Counted from the first letter of the stretch, positions 14,845 through 24,208 are shown. The stretch: DNA of 64,000 nucleotides from JAVJSU01 sp040219275 (GCA_040219275.1 JAVJSU010000038.1:186001-250000); one strand, 5' to 3'. Numbers and translations are program-made. The notes: generated from the sequence alone by a model not told the origin.

Positions 14845-16053
14845 TCATCCGCCATCCTTGCGATGCCTTCGATAAATCGGCACAACCGGCAACAAGGCAC
14901 ACGCGGCAATCGTCAACGCGCTTCTCAACGACGATAACGACCCGATTGTCCCTAAAATCGGCGTGCCGACGATGTTCCCGAAGGCGTTCGATTGCCAGTA
15001 CATCGAAATCACCGTCGCCCGCACGCCCGACGACGTATGCCGATTAATCCACGCCATAAACAGCGGCTTGGTCGCATTCCGCAAAGTCTGACTCAACCAG
15101 AACGCCAGCAACATCACATAAAAATTACCTGTCCACACAAAGATCAAATTTCCCACAACCGTCCCCACCGCAAACCCCGCAAGGATCGACGACACCGGAA
15201 AATCGGGATGCGTTCGTAAAAAGCGTCTGGCAATCTCCAGCGAAGGAATCGTCAACACCATCACCCCGCCCGAAAGCGCCCCGAACCAGATCACCGGCTC
15301 AAAGTGCGGAAACTGAAAATTCTGGACGATATGCGGCGCATACAGCGCATCAAAGCCACCCGCCGACGAGCCGATAATCATGCCAAGCAAAATCACCGAG
15401 CGTAACACAGGGCGCGCCCGAACTTCGCGCACACTATCAAAAAACGTGGCAAACATCCCCCATCGTGACGGACTCTCGCGCACTATGGGCGTGAATCCAT
15501 TCTCCGGCATGAAGATCGCCAGAAGTCCCGCCAGAATCAGCGTGCCGACACCACCGACCACAATCGGCAAGGCGACATCAATCGTGCCAATCAAGGTCGC
15601 ACAGATAATCCCCAAAATCGACGCGACTTGACCGATTTGCGCCCCACGAATAAACACCGGCGTAGCATCTTCGTCGCCCAGTTCATCCACCAACCACGCT
15701 TCCGGCGCGCCGCTCACAAACGTAAATCCCAGTCCCCAGATCGCCTGTGAAATCAGCACGATGCTATACGTCTGCACCAAACCCTGAATCAGAAAGCCCA
15801 CACCCCAGATCACATAGCCGATAACAATCGACCATTTCCGGCTATACACATCCGCCAGAACACCCGTCGGAATCTCAAAAAACAGCGTCGAACTTTCCAG
15901 CACCACGACCAGAATCGCCAGCTGAAACGGATCGCTAGAAATCCGCGTCGTGAAATACAGACTCACCACCGTCAGCCACATCGCAAACACAAACGGCGCG
16001 ATCACACGGAACAAATAATATACGCGGAGCACCCGCCGCCGTTCATCAGTCAT
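14845..16053 (-). CDS. MFS transporter
   Basis: A 402-residue protein with about 12 hydrophobic segments. The loop 2-3 motif EIPTGVLADVYSRK (about residue 60) is the signature of the major facilitator superfamily, drug:proton antiporter type. The substrate is unknown. The start at 16053 has no strong ribosome site. The gene stands alone, opposite in direction to the flotillin unit, and is flanked by two direct copies of a short repeat, which may mark it as a movable cassette. Confidence 0.85.
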   Translation of the reverse strand: MTDERRRVLRVYYLFRVIAPFVFAMWLTVVSLYFTTRISSDPFQLAILVVVLESSTLFFEIPTGVLADVYSRKWSIVIGYVIWGVGFLIQGLVQTYSIVLISQAIWGLGFTFVSGAPEAWLVDELGDEDATPVFIRGAQIGQVASILGIICATLIGTIDVALPIVVGGVGTLILAGLLAIFMPENGFTPIVRESPSRWGMFATFFDSVREVRARPVLRSVILLGMIIGSSAGGFDALYAPHIVQNFQFPHFEPVIWFGALSGGVMVLTIPSLEIARRFLRTHPDFPVSSILAGFAVGTVVGNLIFVWTGNFYVMLLAFWLSQTLRNATKPLFMAWINRHTSSGVRATVISMYWQSNAFGNIVGTPILGTIGSLSSLRSALTIAACALLPVVPIYRRHRKDGG

Positions 16054-16239
16054 ATCGCGTTTGTGAAATAGTGAACAAGACGCATAGCATAGCCTACTTC
16101 ACGACTTTTAGAAACTCAGAGGATAGGCTGACTGCTCAGATGGTGCTTGTGAAGAAATAAAATAGGTTACGACAAAATTGAGGTGTTTGCTATCTCTTAT
16201 GTCCCCAACCAACCTACATCGCAAATGAGGAAGATTTAA

Positions 16240-16278
16240 GTCTCCCCTTGCGAAGCGGGGGGAGATTTAGAGGGGGGA
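16240..16278. repeat. CTTGCGAAGCGGGGGGAGATTT direct repeat, copy 2
   Basis: GTCTCCCCTTGCGAAGCGGG followed by GGGAGATTTAGAGGGGGGA. It matches 14761-14798 closely. The remaining gap 16054-16570 shows only this repeat and no convincing gene on either strand. Confidence 0.7.
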
Positions 16279-16570
16279 TTTGCTTGAAATATCTTAGAAC
16301 GCCAATTAGTACACCTATCTTTGAATCTTCTAACCGCACACACAGAACATCCGTGCTATACTATCAAGTCAAGTTCAACTCTCACACTTGGAATGACGCG
16401 ATGGGTAATGCACATATTCGACATACAAAAAATCGATAGCAAAAACCATCACCGCCAGAAGTTGGCGGAAAAAAATAGTGTCTTTTACTGGCAGAAAATC
16501 ACAAACTTCCCCCGTGAGTGTGCGGGTTTTACTGCCATAAATGCCAATAATCGTGGCGCAACCGCCATAT

Positions 16571-16612
16571 AAAAAACGTGGGGCGCAGTCCTCAAAGCCA
16601 CTGCACCCCACG
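16571..16612 (-). terminator. Strong terminator of the GNAT-RIO operon
   Basis: On the minus strand CGTGGGGTGCAGT-N10-ACTGCGCCCCACG, a 13-bp stem with one mismatch, is followed by TTTTTTATAT. It lies nine nt after the RIO kinase stop. Confidence 0.9.
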
Positions 16613-16620
16613 CAAATCAA

Positions 16621-17643
16621 TCACTCGTCGTCCTCGATTTCAAATCGGGACAAATCCGCCGCAAGGTCTTCAGGATTAGGCATCAGGTAGCGTTCCCAGA
16701 AGCGTTGCAAAATACGTTCAGGATCACACTCCACTCCCTGACTCTGAAAGTATTCACAAACGCGGGTGATGTCCCGTGCGAGGATGAAGCGGGCGTTGCT
16801 GTTGGTATGCGGGTTGGTCACCTGTGGGAAGTCGATAATGGTGATGTCACCTTCCCAATAGAGGATGTTATACGCGGAAAGATCGCCATGAATCGCGTCG
16901 TTCTGCAACATCAGGTCGATATTCCACATCACGCGCTTGAACAGGTCTTTCGCTTCGTCTTCATCAAGGCGCACGTTAATCAGCAAAGGCGCGGCAACAT
17001 ACGGATCACCGAGATACTCCATCAAAATGGCGTTATCTCCCGCCGCATAAACCTTCGGCACATCCGCACCCAGCGCGTGTAAAGTTTTCAGGGTGTTGAA
17101 TTCATAGGTCAGCCATGAGGTATGCGCGACCTGTTGCCCGAAGGCGCTCTTCTTGTTCAACGCGCGGATGATGCGGTCATCACGCCCGTCGAGCTTTTCG
17201 CCGCCCGCTTTAAGGATTTCACGTCCTTCGCGGTACATGCGATCATTGCTCAACTGCCGGAACTTGCGCGGACGGTAGACCTTCGCCGCCAGTAGCTCAA
17301 CGCCGGTACTTTCGGTAGCTTCACAGCGATAGACACTCGCTTCCTTACCACCCTTCACCTGCCCCAGCACATCGGTGATGAGGTTGCGATCAAAGAACGT
17401 GGTCAACGACCCCATCAGCCATTCTTCCTCGAAGATACCGGGCTTATAGGTCGTCTTGATGGTCAAAGCAGAATCGGAAGCGTCTTCGGCGATTTCTTCA
17501 ACGACTTCGCCTTCCGCTTTTTTAGCGATATGGTTGATTGATTTTTTACGTTTGCGCCGTGCTTTACGGTCAATCTGCATCGGGTTGAAATCAGCTTCGT
17601 ATTCGGCGTAATCATCTTGCAAATAGTGTTCGTAGTTATTCAC
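16621..17643 (-). CDS. RIO-type serine/threonine kinase
   Basis: A 340-residue protein. A basic N-terminus (DRKARRKRKKSIN, residues 25-37) precedes the RIO kinase core: glycine-rich loop VKGGKEASVYRC (about 95), lysine in LAAKVYRPRKF (about 120), catalytic HGDLSAYNILY (about 240) and the metal-binding IIDFPQ (about 258). RIO1 kinases act in ribosome maturation in archaea and eukaryotes. Bacterial relatives are less well understood. The start is a GTG, nine nt after AAGGA, and it overlaps the stop of the upstream GNAT gene by eight nt, so the two are translationally coupled. A strong terminator follows. Confidence 0.92.
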   Translation of the reverse strand: MNNYEHYLQDDYAEYEADFNPMQIDRKARRKRKKSINHIAKKAEGEVVEEIAEDASDSALTIKTTYKPGIFEEEWLMGSLTTFFDRNLITDVLGQVKGGKEASVYRCEATESTGVELLAAKVYRPRKFRQLSNDRMYREGREILKAGGEKLDGRDDRIIRALNKKSAFGQQVAHTSWLTYEFNTLKTLHALGADVPKVYAAGDNAILMEYLGDPYVAAPLLINVRLDEDEAKDLFKRVMWNIDLMLQNDAIHGDLSAYNILYWEGDITIIDFPQVTNPHTNSNARFILARDITRVCEYFQSQGVECDPERILQRFWERYLMPNPEDLAADLSRFEIEDDE

Positions 17644-18244
17644 TGCTAGGATTCCTTTTTGGATTTTCGAGAATACCGACCACCTGTATATAGTGTGGAT
17701 CGGGGTTTGGATTTCGGTCTAAGCGCATCCCAAGACGTTCCATCACCTGCTGTGAGGCGAGGTTGTCATGATCGGTCTGCGCGATAATACGGTCTAAATT
17801 GCGCTCGTTAAACAGATAGTCGATGATGGTCTGCGCCGCTTCTGTGGCATACCCCTGTCCTTGATGCGCCTTCAGCAATGCCCAGAACAACCCCATTTCT
17901 GCGGTAGCAGTGTGCGGGCAACCAAATCCGCGCCCGGCGAAATACGGCAATACACCAAATTCGCCCAGACACGGAACGATACCAACCATGCCGACGAATG
18001 TGCCGTCATGCAGGGTAATTGCACGATCACCATACGGCGGTTGATAGAGATTACCGAGTGCGCGGTAATTGCGTACCGTCCACTCAAGCCATTCACGGCG
18101 TTCGTCTAGCGCCTGTTCAGCGGTCACATCTGTGTCCACCCAATCAGCATCAACGTACGTTTGGTGGGCATCCTGTAAATCATTCATCGTCAATTCGCGG
18201 ATGATAAGTCTAGTGTTTTTGAGTTCAGGTAAAGCCGTACTCAT
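17636..18244 (-). CDS. GNAT N-acetyltransferase (RimJ/RimL type)
   Basis: A 202-residue protein with the RimJ/RimL-type acetyltransferase pattern: LKNTRLIIRELTMNDLQDA at the N-terminus, LKAHQGQGYATEAAQTIIDY as the acetyl-CoA-binding motif A (about 125) and ASQQVMERLGMRLD near the end. The substrate is unknown; candidates are protein N-termini or small molecules. Its ATG overlaps the stop of a short upstream ORF (ATGA), and its stop overlaps the RIO kinase start, so three ORFs form one coupled operon. Confidence 0.9.
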   Translation of the reverse strand: MSTALPELKNTRLIIRELTMNDLQDAHQTYVDADWVDTDVTAEQALDERREWLEWTVRNYRALGNLYQPPYGDRAITLHDGTFVGMVGIVPCLGEFGVLPYFAGRGFGCPHTATAEMGLFWALLKAHQGQGYATEAAQTIIDYLFNERNLDRIIAQTDHDNLASQQVMERLGMRLDRNPNPDPHYIQVVGILENPKRNPSSE

Positions 18245-18411
18245 CGCGTGGTCTCTTTTCTATCGAACGCTGGATGAAGGTCAGGTTTGGTAGGGCAAAA
18301 CATATTCATATCGTGTAGGTTTTGTTCCACGATAGGGTCATAGGGAAAGGTTGCATTATGAAGTTGGACTATCGCATGGATGTCCTCTTTTGTTTCTGGT
18401 CGTATGTGCAT
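18241..18411 (-). pseudogene. Truncated GNAT N-terminal fragment, coupled to next gene
   Basis: A 56-codon ORF starting MHIRPETKEDIHAIVQLHNA and continuing FPYDPIVEQN. The beginning has the typical beta1-alpha1 pattern of a GNAT domain, but the ORF stops before the acetyl-CoA-binding motif. It has a good GAGGTG ribosome site six nt upstream, and its stop overlaps the next ATG (ATGA). It is therefore probably translated, as a remnant or as a coupling leader. It could instead be a functional micro-protein. Confidence 0.55.
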
Positions 18412-18892
18412 GTTTGCACCTCGCTTTTATAGTTTTTGGTCGTCGTTTTTAGATATGGGAAAACCACATCAAATAAAACATTTGACTATGTTTGGTGAAC
18501 TACAATGTGCGAGATGGAGTTTGAAGGGAATTCAGCCATCAGGCACCCGCTATCCAAGCAAAGATGGATACACGCGGATACGCCCGTGACTGTAGAAGTC
18601 GAGGAGAAAGTACGCCGGACTCATCGCATAGGCACGCAATGAGCTACTCAAACAACGCCCGTCACATAATTTGTGAGGACATAAAATCAATTGGCGAACG
18701 GAATCAGCGAAATGCTACAGGGTGCGGACGCATCCTTGCACAACAATCGCAACAGTGAATACAGCCATAATACAATGCCTCCGTTTAAATATTGACTTCG
18801 TGTGGCAGTATAACACGATTTCTGAAGTGCTGTCAACCATCCTGACCCATTGTGATAACATCTTTTGCCGATGCAAACAAGATGACCTGCGT

Positions 18893-18898
18893 TATAAT
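18893..18898 (+). promoter_or_regulatory. -10 box of the Uma2 gene
   Basis: A perfect TATAAT 27 nt before the start at 18925, followed by a GAGGAAC ribosome site. No matching -35 is visible. The rest of the 513-bp gap 18412-18924 shows no convincing gene, only a small CTCATCGC/GCAATGAG hairpin near 18617-18642. Confidence 0.45.
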
Positions 18899-18924
18899 AA
18901 AGCAAATCTAATGAGGAACGTATA

Positions 18925-19590
18925 ATGGTCGATCAACCTATTCTGAAAAGCGACTCTCCTGAAGAAGTACAGGTCGAATTGCCCTATGGCGAAATCGTGG
19001 CGGAGGGAGTCTCCGAAGCGGATTATATGAAGCATTACGCAGGGGATTTTTACGAATATATACGGGGCTATGTGATAAAAATGTCACCAGTGCATATCTT
19101 ACACGACGAACTCACACGCTATCTTGCCTTCTTACTGTCGTATTTTCTGGCGAATAAATCGCTGGGCAAAATCGTACAAGCGCCTTTCGTTCAGAAATTA
19201 ACGGACATCAGCCGACGCGAACCCGATCTCATGGTGATTCTCGGTGATAATCTCAGCAACCTCAAACCAACCTATATGGACGGTCCAGCTGATATTTGTA
19301 TCGAAATCATCTCGCCGGAGAGTGAAGGGCGCGATCATGGTGAAAAATTAGGGGAATACGAGCGCGGAGGTGTGCGTGAATACTGGATTCTTGACCCGCT
19401 ACGTGAGGAAAGCCGATTTTTACGCCTGAATGAGTCCGGTAGTTTCATCGCCCAGCACACTGATGCAGATGGGAATTATCACACACCGTTATTGCCGGGC
19501 TTCGTTTTGCATGTGCCTACGTTGTGGGAAGACGACCTCCCCGACGCAGTGCAAGTGGTTGATCTTGTGAAGGTGATGCTCGGAGGCTAA
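18925..19590 (+). CDS. Uma2-family (DUF820) putative endonuclease
   Basis: A 221-residue protein with the PD-(D/E)xK pattern of Uma2 proteins: REPDLMVI (about residue 93), DICIEIISPESEGRD (about 120) and YERGGVREYWILDP (about 147). Uma2 genes are abundant in cyanobacteria and Chloroflexota. Their cellular role is unclear and nuclease activity is inferred from the fold. The start lies eight nt behind GAGGAAC. It is convergent with the next gene; only seven nt separate the two stops. Confidence 0.88.
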   Translation: MVDQPILKSDSPEEVQVELPYGEIVAEGVSEADYMKHYAGDFYEYIRGYVIKMSPVHILHDELTRYLAFLLSYFLANKSLGKIVQAPFVQKLTDISRREPDLMVILGDNLSNLKPTYMDGPADICIEIISPESEGRDHGEKLGEYERGGVREYWILDPLREESRFLRLNESGSFIAQHTDADGNYHTPLLPGFVLHVPTLWEDDLPDAVQVVDLVKVMLGG

Positions 19591-19597
19591 TTCCCCA

Positions 19598-20044
19598 TTA
19601 AACATTCAAATAATAAGTGACAAAACCCGATTCACGTTTCCAGCCCAGTTTTTCGTAAAGGGTCTGTGCAGGTTCATTATCATTCGCCGTCTGGAGCACT
19701 AGAGTCCGCACGCCGATGGTACGGGCAAACTGGCGGGCATGTTCGAGCAGTGCCGCACCAACGCCTTGTCCCCGTGCACCGGGAACGACAAATAAATCAT
19801 TCAAAATCCATAATTCGCGCAAATTAACCGAAGAAAATGACGGGTACATCTGGACGAAGCCGAGCGCAGAATCACCATCCATCGCCAAAAAAATGACCGA
19901 TTCGCCATTTTTAACGCGATGCTCAAGAAAACGACGGGCGTTCTTTATATCACTATCCTGCTTGTAAAATACGCGGTACGCATCAAACAGCGGGACAATC
20001 CATTCAACATGTTCCAGATCAGCACGAATGATATTCAGGCTCAT
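19598..20044 (-). CDS. GNAT N-acetyltransferase
   Basis: A 148-residue single-domain acetyltransferase. NIIRADLEHVEWIVPLFDAY is followed by the acetyl-CoA motif VVPGARGQGVGAALLEHARQ (about residue 90) and NEPAQTLYEKLGWKRE near the C-terminus. Length and motifs are normal for the family. The substrate is unknown. It is transcribed alone, convergent with the Uma2 gene. Confidence 0.9.
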   Translation of the reverse strand: MSLNIIRADLEHVEWIVPLFDAYRVFYKQDSDIKNARRFLEHRVKNGESVIFLAMDGDSALGFVQMYPSFSSVNLRELWILNDLFVVPGARGQGVGAALLEHARQFARTIGVRTLVLQTANDNEPAQTLYEKLGWKRESGFVTYYLNV

Positions 20045-20155
20045 AGCGTAACCTGCCCTCTATGAATTTAGTAAAGATTGCACCATTATAACCTGTTACC
20101 AATGATTGTGTTATTCCAAGTATAACGTTGCCGATAGCGTCGGGTAAACGCCGGA

Positions 20156-22087
20156 TTACTCCACGTCGAAATTTCCAATAATCGTATGCGGTTGACCGTC
20201 AATGGTCTCCACTGGAATGATGTCTCCGTTGGCATCAAAGCGATAGACCTGCAACTCCACGCGATAATTTCCGGCAGGGAGCGCGTTCAACCCATCGACT
20301 ATTTCGAGCGGTTTCGGATCATAGATGACTTCGCCCACCTCAAAGGTCGTGGTAGAACGTGCACCGTTTTGTGGTTGAGAGTCGTATTGGGCAACCAGAC
20401 CACTATTATCCGCATCAAAGACGCGCACAGAGGTGACGTAATCGGTAGTTTGTGCTGATTCTGTTGACCACCACAGATCGACGCGTAAATCATCTTGCAG
20501 AATGTTCACAGCGTTGAGGATCATGCCGTTTTCGTAGCTTGTCAGCGGAGACGCGGGCAGTAAATCATAACGATAGGTAATCAGCGGAATCGTCCCCAGA
20601 TGATAAGTCGTGGTCTGCATGGTCGGCACATAGCCAAATTGCGCCAGATAGGTGAACATGGTCTGGCTGGCGTTCCAGTGGATCAACCAGATCGTCTTGA
20701 CGTGTTCATTCTGCACTTCGCTCTGGCTAGAAATCAGCGCGGGTAGGGTTTGCTGGTAAAATTCGGGATTCTCGATATTGCCCCACCACGGATTCAACCC
20801 GATCTGCACACCCTCCGGCAGATCATGTTCGATGTAGTACCACAGCGCGGCATTCTCTGCGCCGACTTCCGCCAGCACCAATTCGTCCGATGCGACATAG
20901 GGCTGAATCGTGTTGACGACCTGCTCCCACGGCGCTTTCTGACGATACCAGTCGACATGCGTTACGCCGTAGAGCACGATCATGACGACTAGAATCACAC
21001 GCGCCGGACGTTGAATATTGCTCAAGCCGAGCGCGATCAACAGTACCACCGGAATAGTCAATTGGGCGAAGTGCTGATTAAAAAACACCAGACTGCGATG
21101 ACTAAGCAGATAGGTAAAAATTAGCGGGAGGATACCCAGAAACAAAATTAAGCATGTGTTGCGCGAGGGGACGATCTTTATGACCGCGGCAGGCTTCCAA
21201 TGATAATAGACGCGGATTAAGCCAAGAATCGCCAATAGGAGCATGAATATCCACTGTTCGCCAAACCACGATAACCGGAAGCTCCGTAGAGTCTCCAGAT
21301 CAATGGCGCTCCCGCAATTGACGCACACATCGGAGTCAAAGAATTGTTCGCGCATCACGGCGAAAAACCACGGCAAAAATGCGACACCAACCAGACCGAC
21401 AATCCCAACGGCGAAAAGTCGCTGTTTTCCGCGTAAAAAAATCAGCGCATGGAGCAGATGGGCGGCGATGACATACGCGCTGAAGTAATGCGTGTAGAGT
21501 GCCAGCGTCATAAATAGCCACCACAGCGCACCATCACGGCGACTAAAGGTACGCGTCCAACGCAGATAAAACCATGTGGCGGAGGCGCACAGGAGCACCT
21601 GCCATGTATACATGCGGAGTTCCTGCGCGAGATAATTTTCACCATCAGCGAGCGCCATCAACAGCGCGGCGAGCACCGGAACACCTAGAATAGCGAAATG
21701 CAGGATTTCCGGCGCATCCTTGAGGCGTTCTCGCGCCAATTCACGCCCGATCTGATAAATCACCGCGATGCTGACCATCCCCGGCAAAAATGACCAGAAG
21801 CGCAACGCTAGCACGGACTCGCCTGTGAAGGCTGACCATGCGTGGAGGGCGTAAAAATAAAGCGGCGGGTGACGGTCTGCCTTGACCAACTCGAAGAGAT
21901 CCCCGCGAAAGGTGTACCATGTAAAGCCCTCGTCAATCCACAGGCTCGGTCCGTCGATGTTCAAAATGCGCGTGGAGGCGACCAGAAAAATCACTGTGAG
22001 TGCTATTAGGCGAGCATAGATTAGCCCTTCGCCGGTTAACGCACGTTGAAAGGGTATGCGTGAAGATGGAGTTGCCACTTGAGTCAT
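20156..22087 (-). CDS. GT39-like membrane glycosyltransferase
   Basis: A 643-residue membrane protein with about 10-12 spans in the first 400 residues and a soluble beta-rich C-domain of about 200 residues. The first extracytoplasmic loop has LWIDEGFTWYTF (about 52) and ADRHPPLYFYALH (about 70), the acidic and RHPP-type motifs of the PMT/ArnT-like GT-C glycosyltransferases that use lipid-linked sugars. The acceptor is unknown. The start at 22087 has only a weak ribosome site. It appears monocistronic. Confidence 0.85.
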   Translation of the reverse strand: MTQVATPSSRIPFQRALTGEGLIYARLIALTVIFLVASTRILNIDGPSLWIDEGFTWYTFRGDLFELVKADRHPPLYFYALHAWSAFTGESVLALRFWSFLPGMVSIAVIYQIGRELARERLKDAPEILHFAILGVPVLAALLMALADGENYLAQELRMYTWQVLLCASATWFYLRWTRTFSRRDGALWWLFMTLALYTHYFSAYVIAAHLLHALIFLRGKQRLFAVGIVGLVGVAFLPWFFAVMREQFFDSDVCVNCGSAIDLETLRSFRLSWFGEQWIFMLLLAILGLIRVYYHWKPAAVIKIVPSRNTCLILFLGILPLIFTYLLSHRSLVFFNQHFAQLTIPVVLLIALGLSNIQRPARVILVVMIVLYGVTHVDWYRQKAPWEQVVNTIQPYVASDELVLAEVGAENAALWYYIEHDLPEGVQIGLNPWWGNIENPEFYQQTLPALISSQSEVQNEHVKTIWLIHWNASQTMFTYLAQFGYVPTMQTTTYHLGTIPLITYRYDLLPASPLTSYENGMILNAVNILQDDLRVDLWWSTESAQTTDYVTSVRVFDADNSGLVAQYDSQPQNGARSTTTFEVGEVIYDPKPLEIVDGLNALPAGNYRVELQVYRFDANGDIIPVETIDGQPHTIIGNFDVE

Positions 22088-22305
22088 GGAATTTCACTGT
22101 GTGCTTTGTCACTATTCGGATGGCTATTATAGAGGTTGGTTTTATGGGAACAATAGTGGGAACACGGATAAAAATAGATCATAGCATCATAAATATTGGC
22201 TGTTAACAACCACAACGATACAAAACACGTTCAGGTTAGTATAGTGTTCAGAGAACGTTATATTTTGTAACATTTTCCCATAGTTTGTAAATCAGGATTG
22301 AGCAG

Positions 22306-22327
22306 AAATGGCGAATTGTCGCCATTT
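22306..22327. other. Isolated hairpin in intergenic gap
   Basis: AAATGGCGA-attg-TCGCCATTT forms a perfect 9-bp stem in the 388-bp gap between divergent genes. It is followed on the plus strand by TATG rather than a T tract, so it is not an obvious terminator. It lies about 45 bp before the promoter at 22371 and could be an operator. Confidence 0.4.
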
Positions 22328-22370
22328 TATGAAATCTTTATAAGGGTGATCCTAATCCCGTAAAATTTGA

Positions 22371-22400
22371 TTGACCGCGTCAGATGGCGTATGGTAATAT
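22371..22400 (+). promoter_or_regulatory. Promoter of the pentapeptide-repeat gene
   Basis: TTGACC and TAATAT are separated by 18 bp, a good sigma-70-type promoter. Transcription would start near 22407, giving a leader of about 70 nt before the ATG at 22476. Confidence 0.65.
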
Positions 22401-22475
22401 TTCGTCATGTAACGAAATAGACGCGCTAAGACATTCATCAATACATCAATTCTACTCCGAGAGTGAGAGAGACCC

Positions 22476-22841
22476 ATGCGTAAATTAAACCGATTTGCCA
22501 TTAAGCATATTCTACGCACCACACGCAATTTTGAGGGAAAGAACCTCAGCGGGTTAGATTTAGCAGGGTTTAATTTCTCTCATGCCAGGCTGTGGTATGC
22601 CGATCTTTCCGGCGCAAATCTAGCAGGTGTGAACTTTGCCCATGCCGATTTAACGGGCGCAAATTTGACCTGCACCAATCTAGCAGGCGCAAATCTGAGC
22701 GCCGCACAGCTTGATGAAACCATCTTCGATGAGACTAACCTGACGGGTGTTTATCTTGGGGAGTTCGTCTTTGATACAGATATTGACGAACGTAACTCAC
22801 AATTCAACAATCCTAAACCCCAATATGCCCAAACAGCTTAA
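22476..22841 (+). CDS. Pentapeptide-repeat protein
   Basis: A 121-residue protein. After a basic N-terminus (residues 1-22) come about 12 pentapeptide units of the A(D/N)LxX type (ADLSGANLAGVNFAHADLTG and onward to about residue 95). These predict a right-handed quadrilateral beta-helix. The tail is acidic. The functions of such small proteins are diverse and unassigned here. GAGAGAG precedes the ATG. It is a single-gene transcript with a promoter at 22371 and a terminator at 22954. Confidence 0.9.
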   Translation: MRKLNRFAIKHILRTTRNFEGKNLSGLDLAGFNFSHARLWYADLSGANLAGVNFAHADLTGANLTCTNLAGANLSAAQLDETIFDETNLTGVYLGEFVFDTDIDERNSQFNNPKPQYAQTA

Positions 22842-22953
22842 TCACGGGAAACGCCTGCATCATCATGAGCACAATCATCCCCCCGATGTAATAACGTTAT
22901 TGTTGTAGGCGGTTTCTCATCCGGCACATTCTTAGGAGGAATGACCGGAAATA

Positions 22954-22992
22954 AAAAGAGGTGATCTTTGAGCATAGATCGCCTCTTTTTTG
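22954..22992 (+). terminator. Rho-independent terminator after the pentapeptide gene
   Basis: AAGAGGTGATCT-N8-AGATCGCCTCTT with one G-U pair is a 12-bp stem running into TTTTTTG. It lies about 110 nt after the stop codon. Confidence 0.85.
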
Positions 22993-23000
22993 TTCAGATA

Positions 23001-23029
23001 TTCAGCTTCATGTCATTCTCGTCTATAAT
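23001..23029 (+). promoter_or_regulatory. Promoter of the PD40-repeat gene
   Basis: TTCAGC and a perfect TATAAT separated by 17 bp. The -35 is weak. The start codon at 23062 follows 33 bp later. Confidence 0.5.
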
Positions 23030-23061
23030 CGATCCATCCGTATCAACTATCGACAAGCCTC

Positions 23062-24090
23062 ATGCCTTTTAGCCGTCTTGTGTTTCGCCTCGCACTATTC
23101 GTTTTTGTCCCGATACTTCTGGTTATGGTGGTCTGGTCACTCCTACCGTTTCGGGGCGATGTTTTGATATTTAGTGCTTATCTGGAAGATCACTATAGTG
23201 TGTTTACGCTCGATATTGATCGCCACATCATCCACACCGTCACACCATTTAACGGCAATGTCTATAATCCGAGATGGTCGCCGGATGGAGAGCAGATCGC
23301 CTTCGTTTATGGGCGCGATATTTATGTGAGCGATGCAAGCGGGCGTTATGCGTATAATCTGACGAATACACGGGAAATCATTACCAATACGCTACCCGTC
23401 TGGTCACCGGATGGCGCGCACATCGCGTTTGTCTCTGATCGTGTGGGTCAGCAAAATCTTTTCGTTATGGATCGAAATGGCGAAAATGTGCGTAACCTCA
23501 CGCCTGAACTGGAAGTAAGGAATGCGCCGATATGGTCACCGGATAGCACACAATTATTGCTCAACGTCAACGATGGCACTGAATCGCAGATGGTCAGGGT
23601 CACCTTTGAAACTGGCGAAATTGCCGGGTTTGAAGGCGCGGGCGAAGTCGTTGGTGGCATTGCATGGTCACCAGATGGCTCACAACTGGCATATCTGCGC
23701 TGGAATGATCGCACATTTCAGCTGGTGGTTGAGGACATAAGTACGGGAGACACGCAAATAATTCACGACTCCATCAACACGACATCCCTGCCACATTGGT
23801 CGCCAGACAGCACAAAACTCACCTATGTCATCTCCATTCAAAATGGACAGCGCATCGTTTATGTGCGGGATTTACGCGACAATGACGATAAAGAATTGTT
23901 CGGATTCGGCTTGACGCGGAACATCATCATAGAATCGCCCCGCTGGTCACCGGATGGTGAACGGATCGCCTTCCTCTCCAACCATGAATCCTTAACGGCA
24001 CTCTACACCATTTCCACTCGTGGCGGCGGTCTGGAACGCATCTCCCCCGCAAACTTGTCGCTGGTCTCTGATCCTCAATGGCGACCATGA
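23062..24090 (+). CDS. TolB-like PD40 beta-propeller protein
   Basis: A 342-residue protein with an N-terminal membrane anchor or signal (residues 8-30), then six or more WD40-like PD40 repeats with the core WSPDG/WSPDS (about residues 72, 112, 155, 195, 236 and 291). It is predicted to be a six-bladed extracytoplasmic beta-propeller resembling the C-domain of TolB. Unlike TolB it lacks the N-terminal TolB domain, so a binding or scaffold role is inferred. The ribosome site is poor. Confidence 0.88.
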   Translation: MPFSRLVFRLALFVFVPILLVMVVWSLLPFRGDVLIFSAYLEDHYSVFTLDIDRHIIHTVTPFNGNVYNPRWSPDGEQIAFVYGRDIYVSDASGRYAYNLTNTREIITNTLPVWSPDGAHIAFVSDRVGQQNLFVMDRNGENVRNLTPELEVRNAPIWSPDSTQLLLNVNDGTESQMVRVTFETGEIAGFEGAGEVVGGIAWSPDGSQLAYLRWNDRTFQLVVEDISTGDTQIIHDSINTTSLPHWSPDSTKLTYVISIQNGQRIVYVRDLRDNDDKELFGFGLTRNIIIESPRWSPDGERIAFLSNHESLTALYTISTRGGGLERISPANLSLVSDPQWRP

Positions 24091-24208
24091 CAACATCTTT
24101 TTAACGGAAAACGCCTCCACATTGCATCATGGTTGCCCTAATCACCACCCAATTTTGAACCGATACCCTTACTGTGCGTGTTAGTGCATAGAAAGGAGCA
24201 GGCTTCGG

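Noticed and set aside
16248..16572. Plus-strand ORFs between the MFS and RIO genes
   Set aside because: They overlap a dispersed repeat, have rare-looking composition and no ribosome site.
18412..18924. Small ORFs and a possible ncRNA in the gap before Uma2
   Set aside because: Only one weak hairpin and a -10 box for the downstream gene could be supported.
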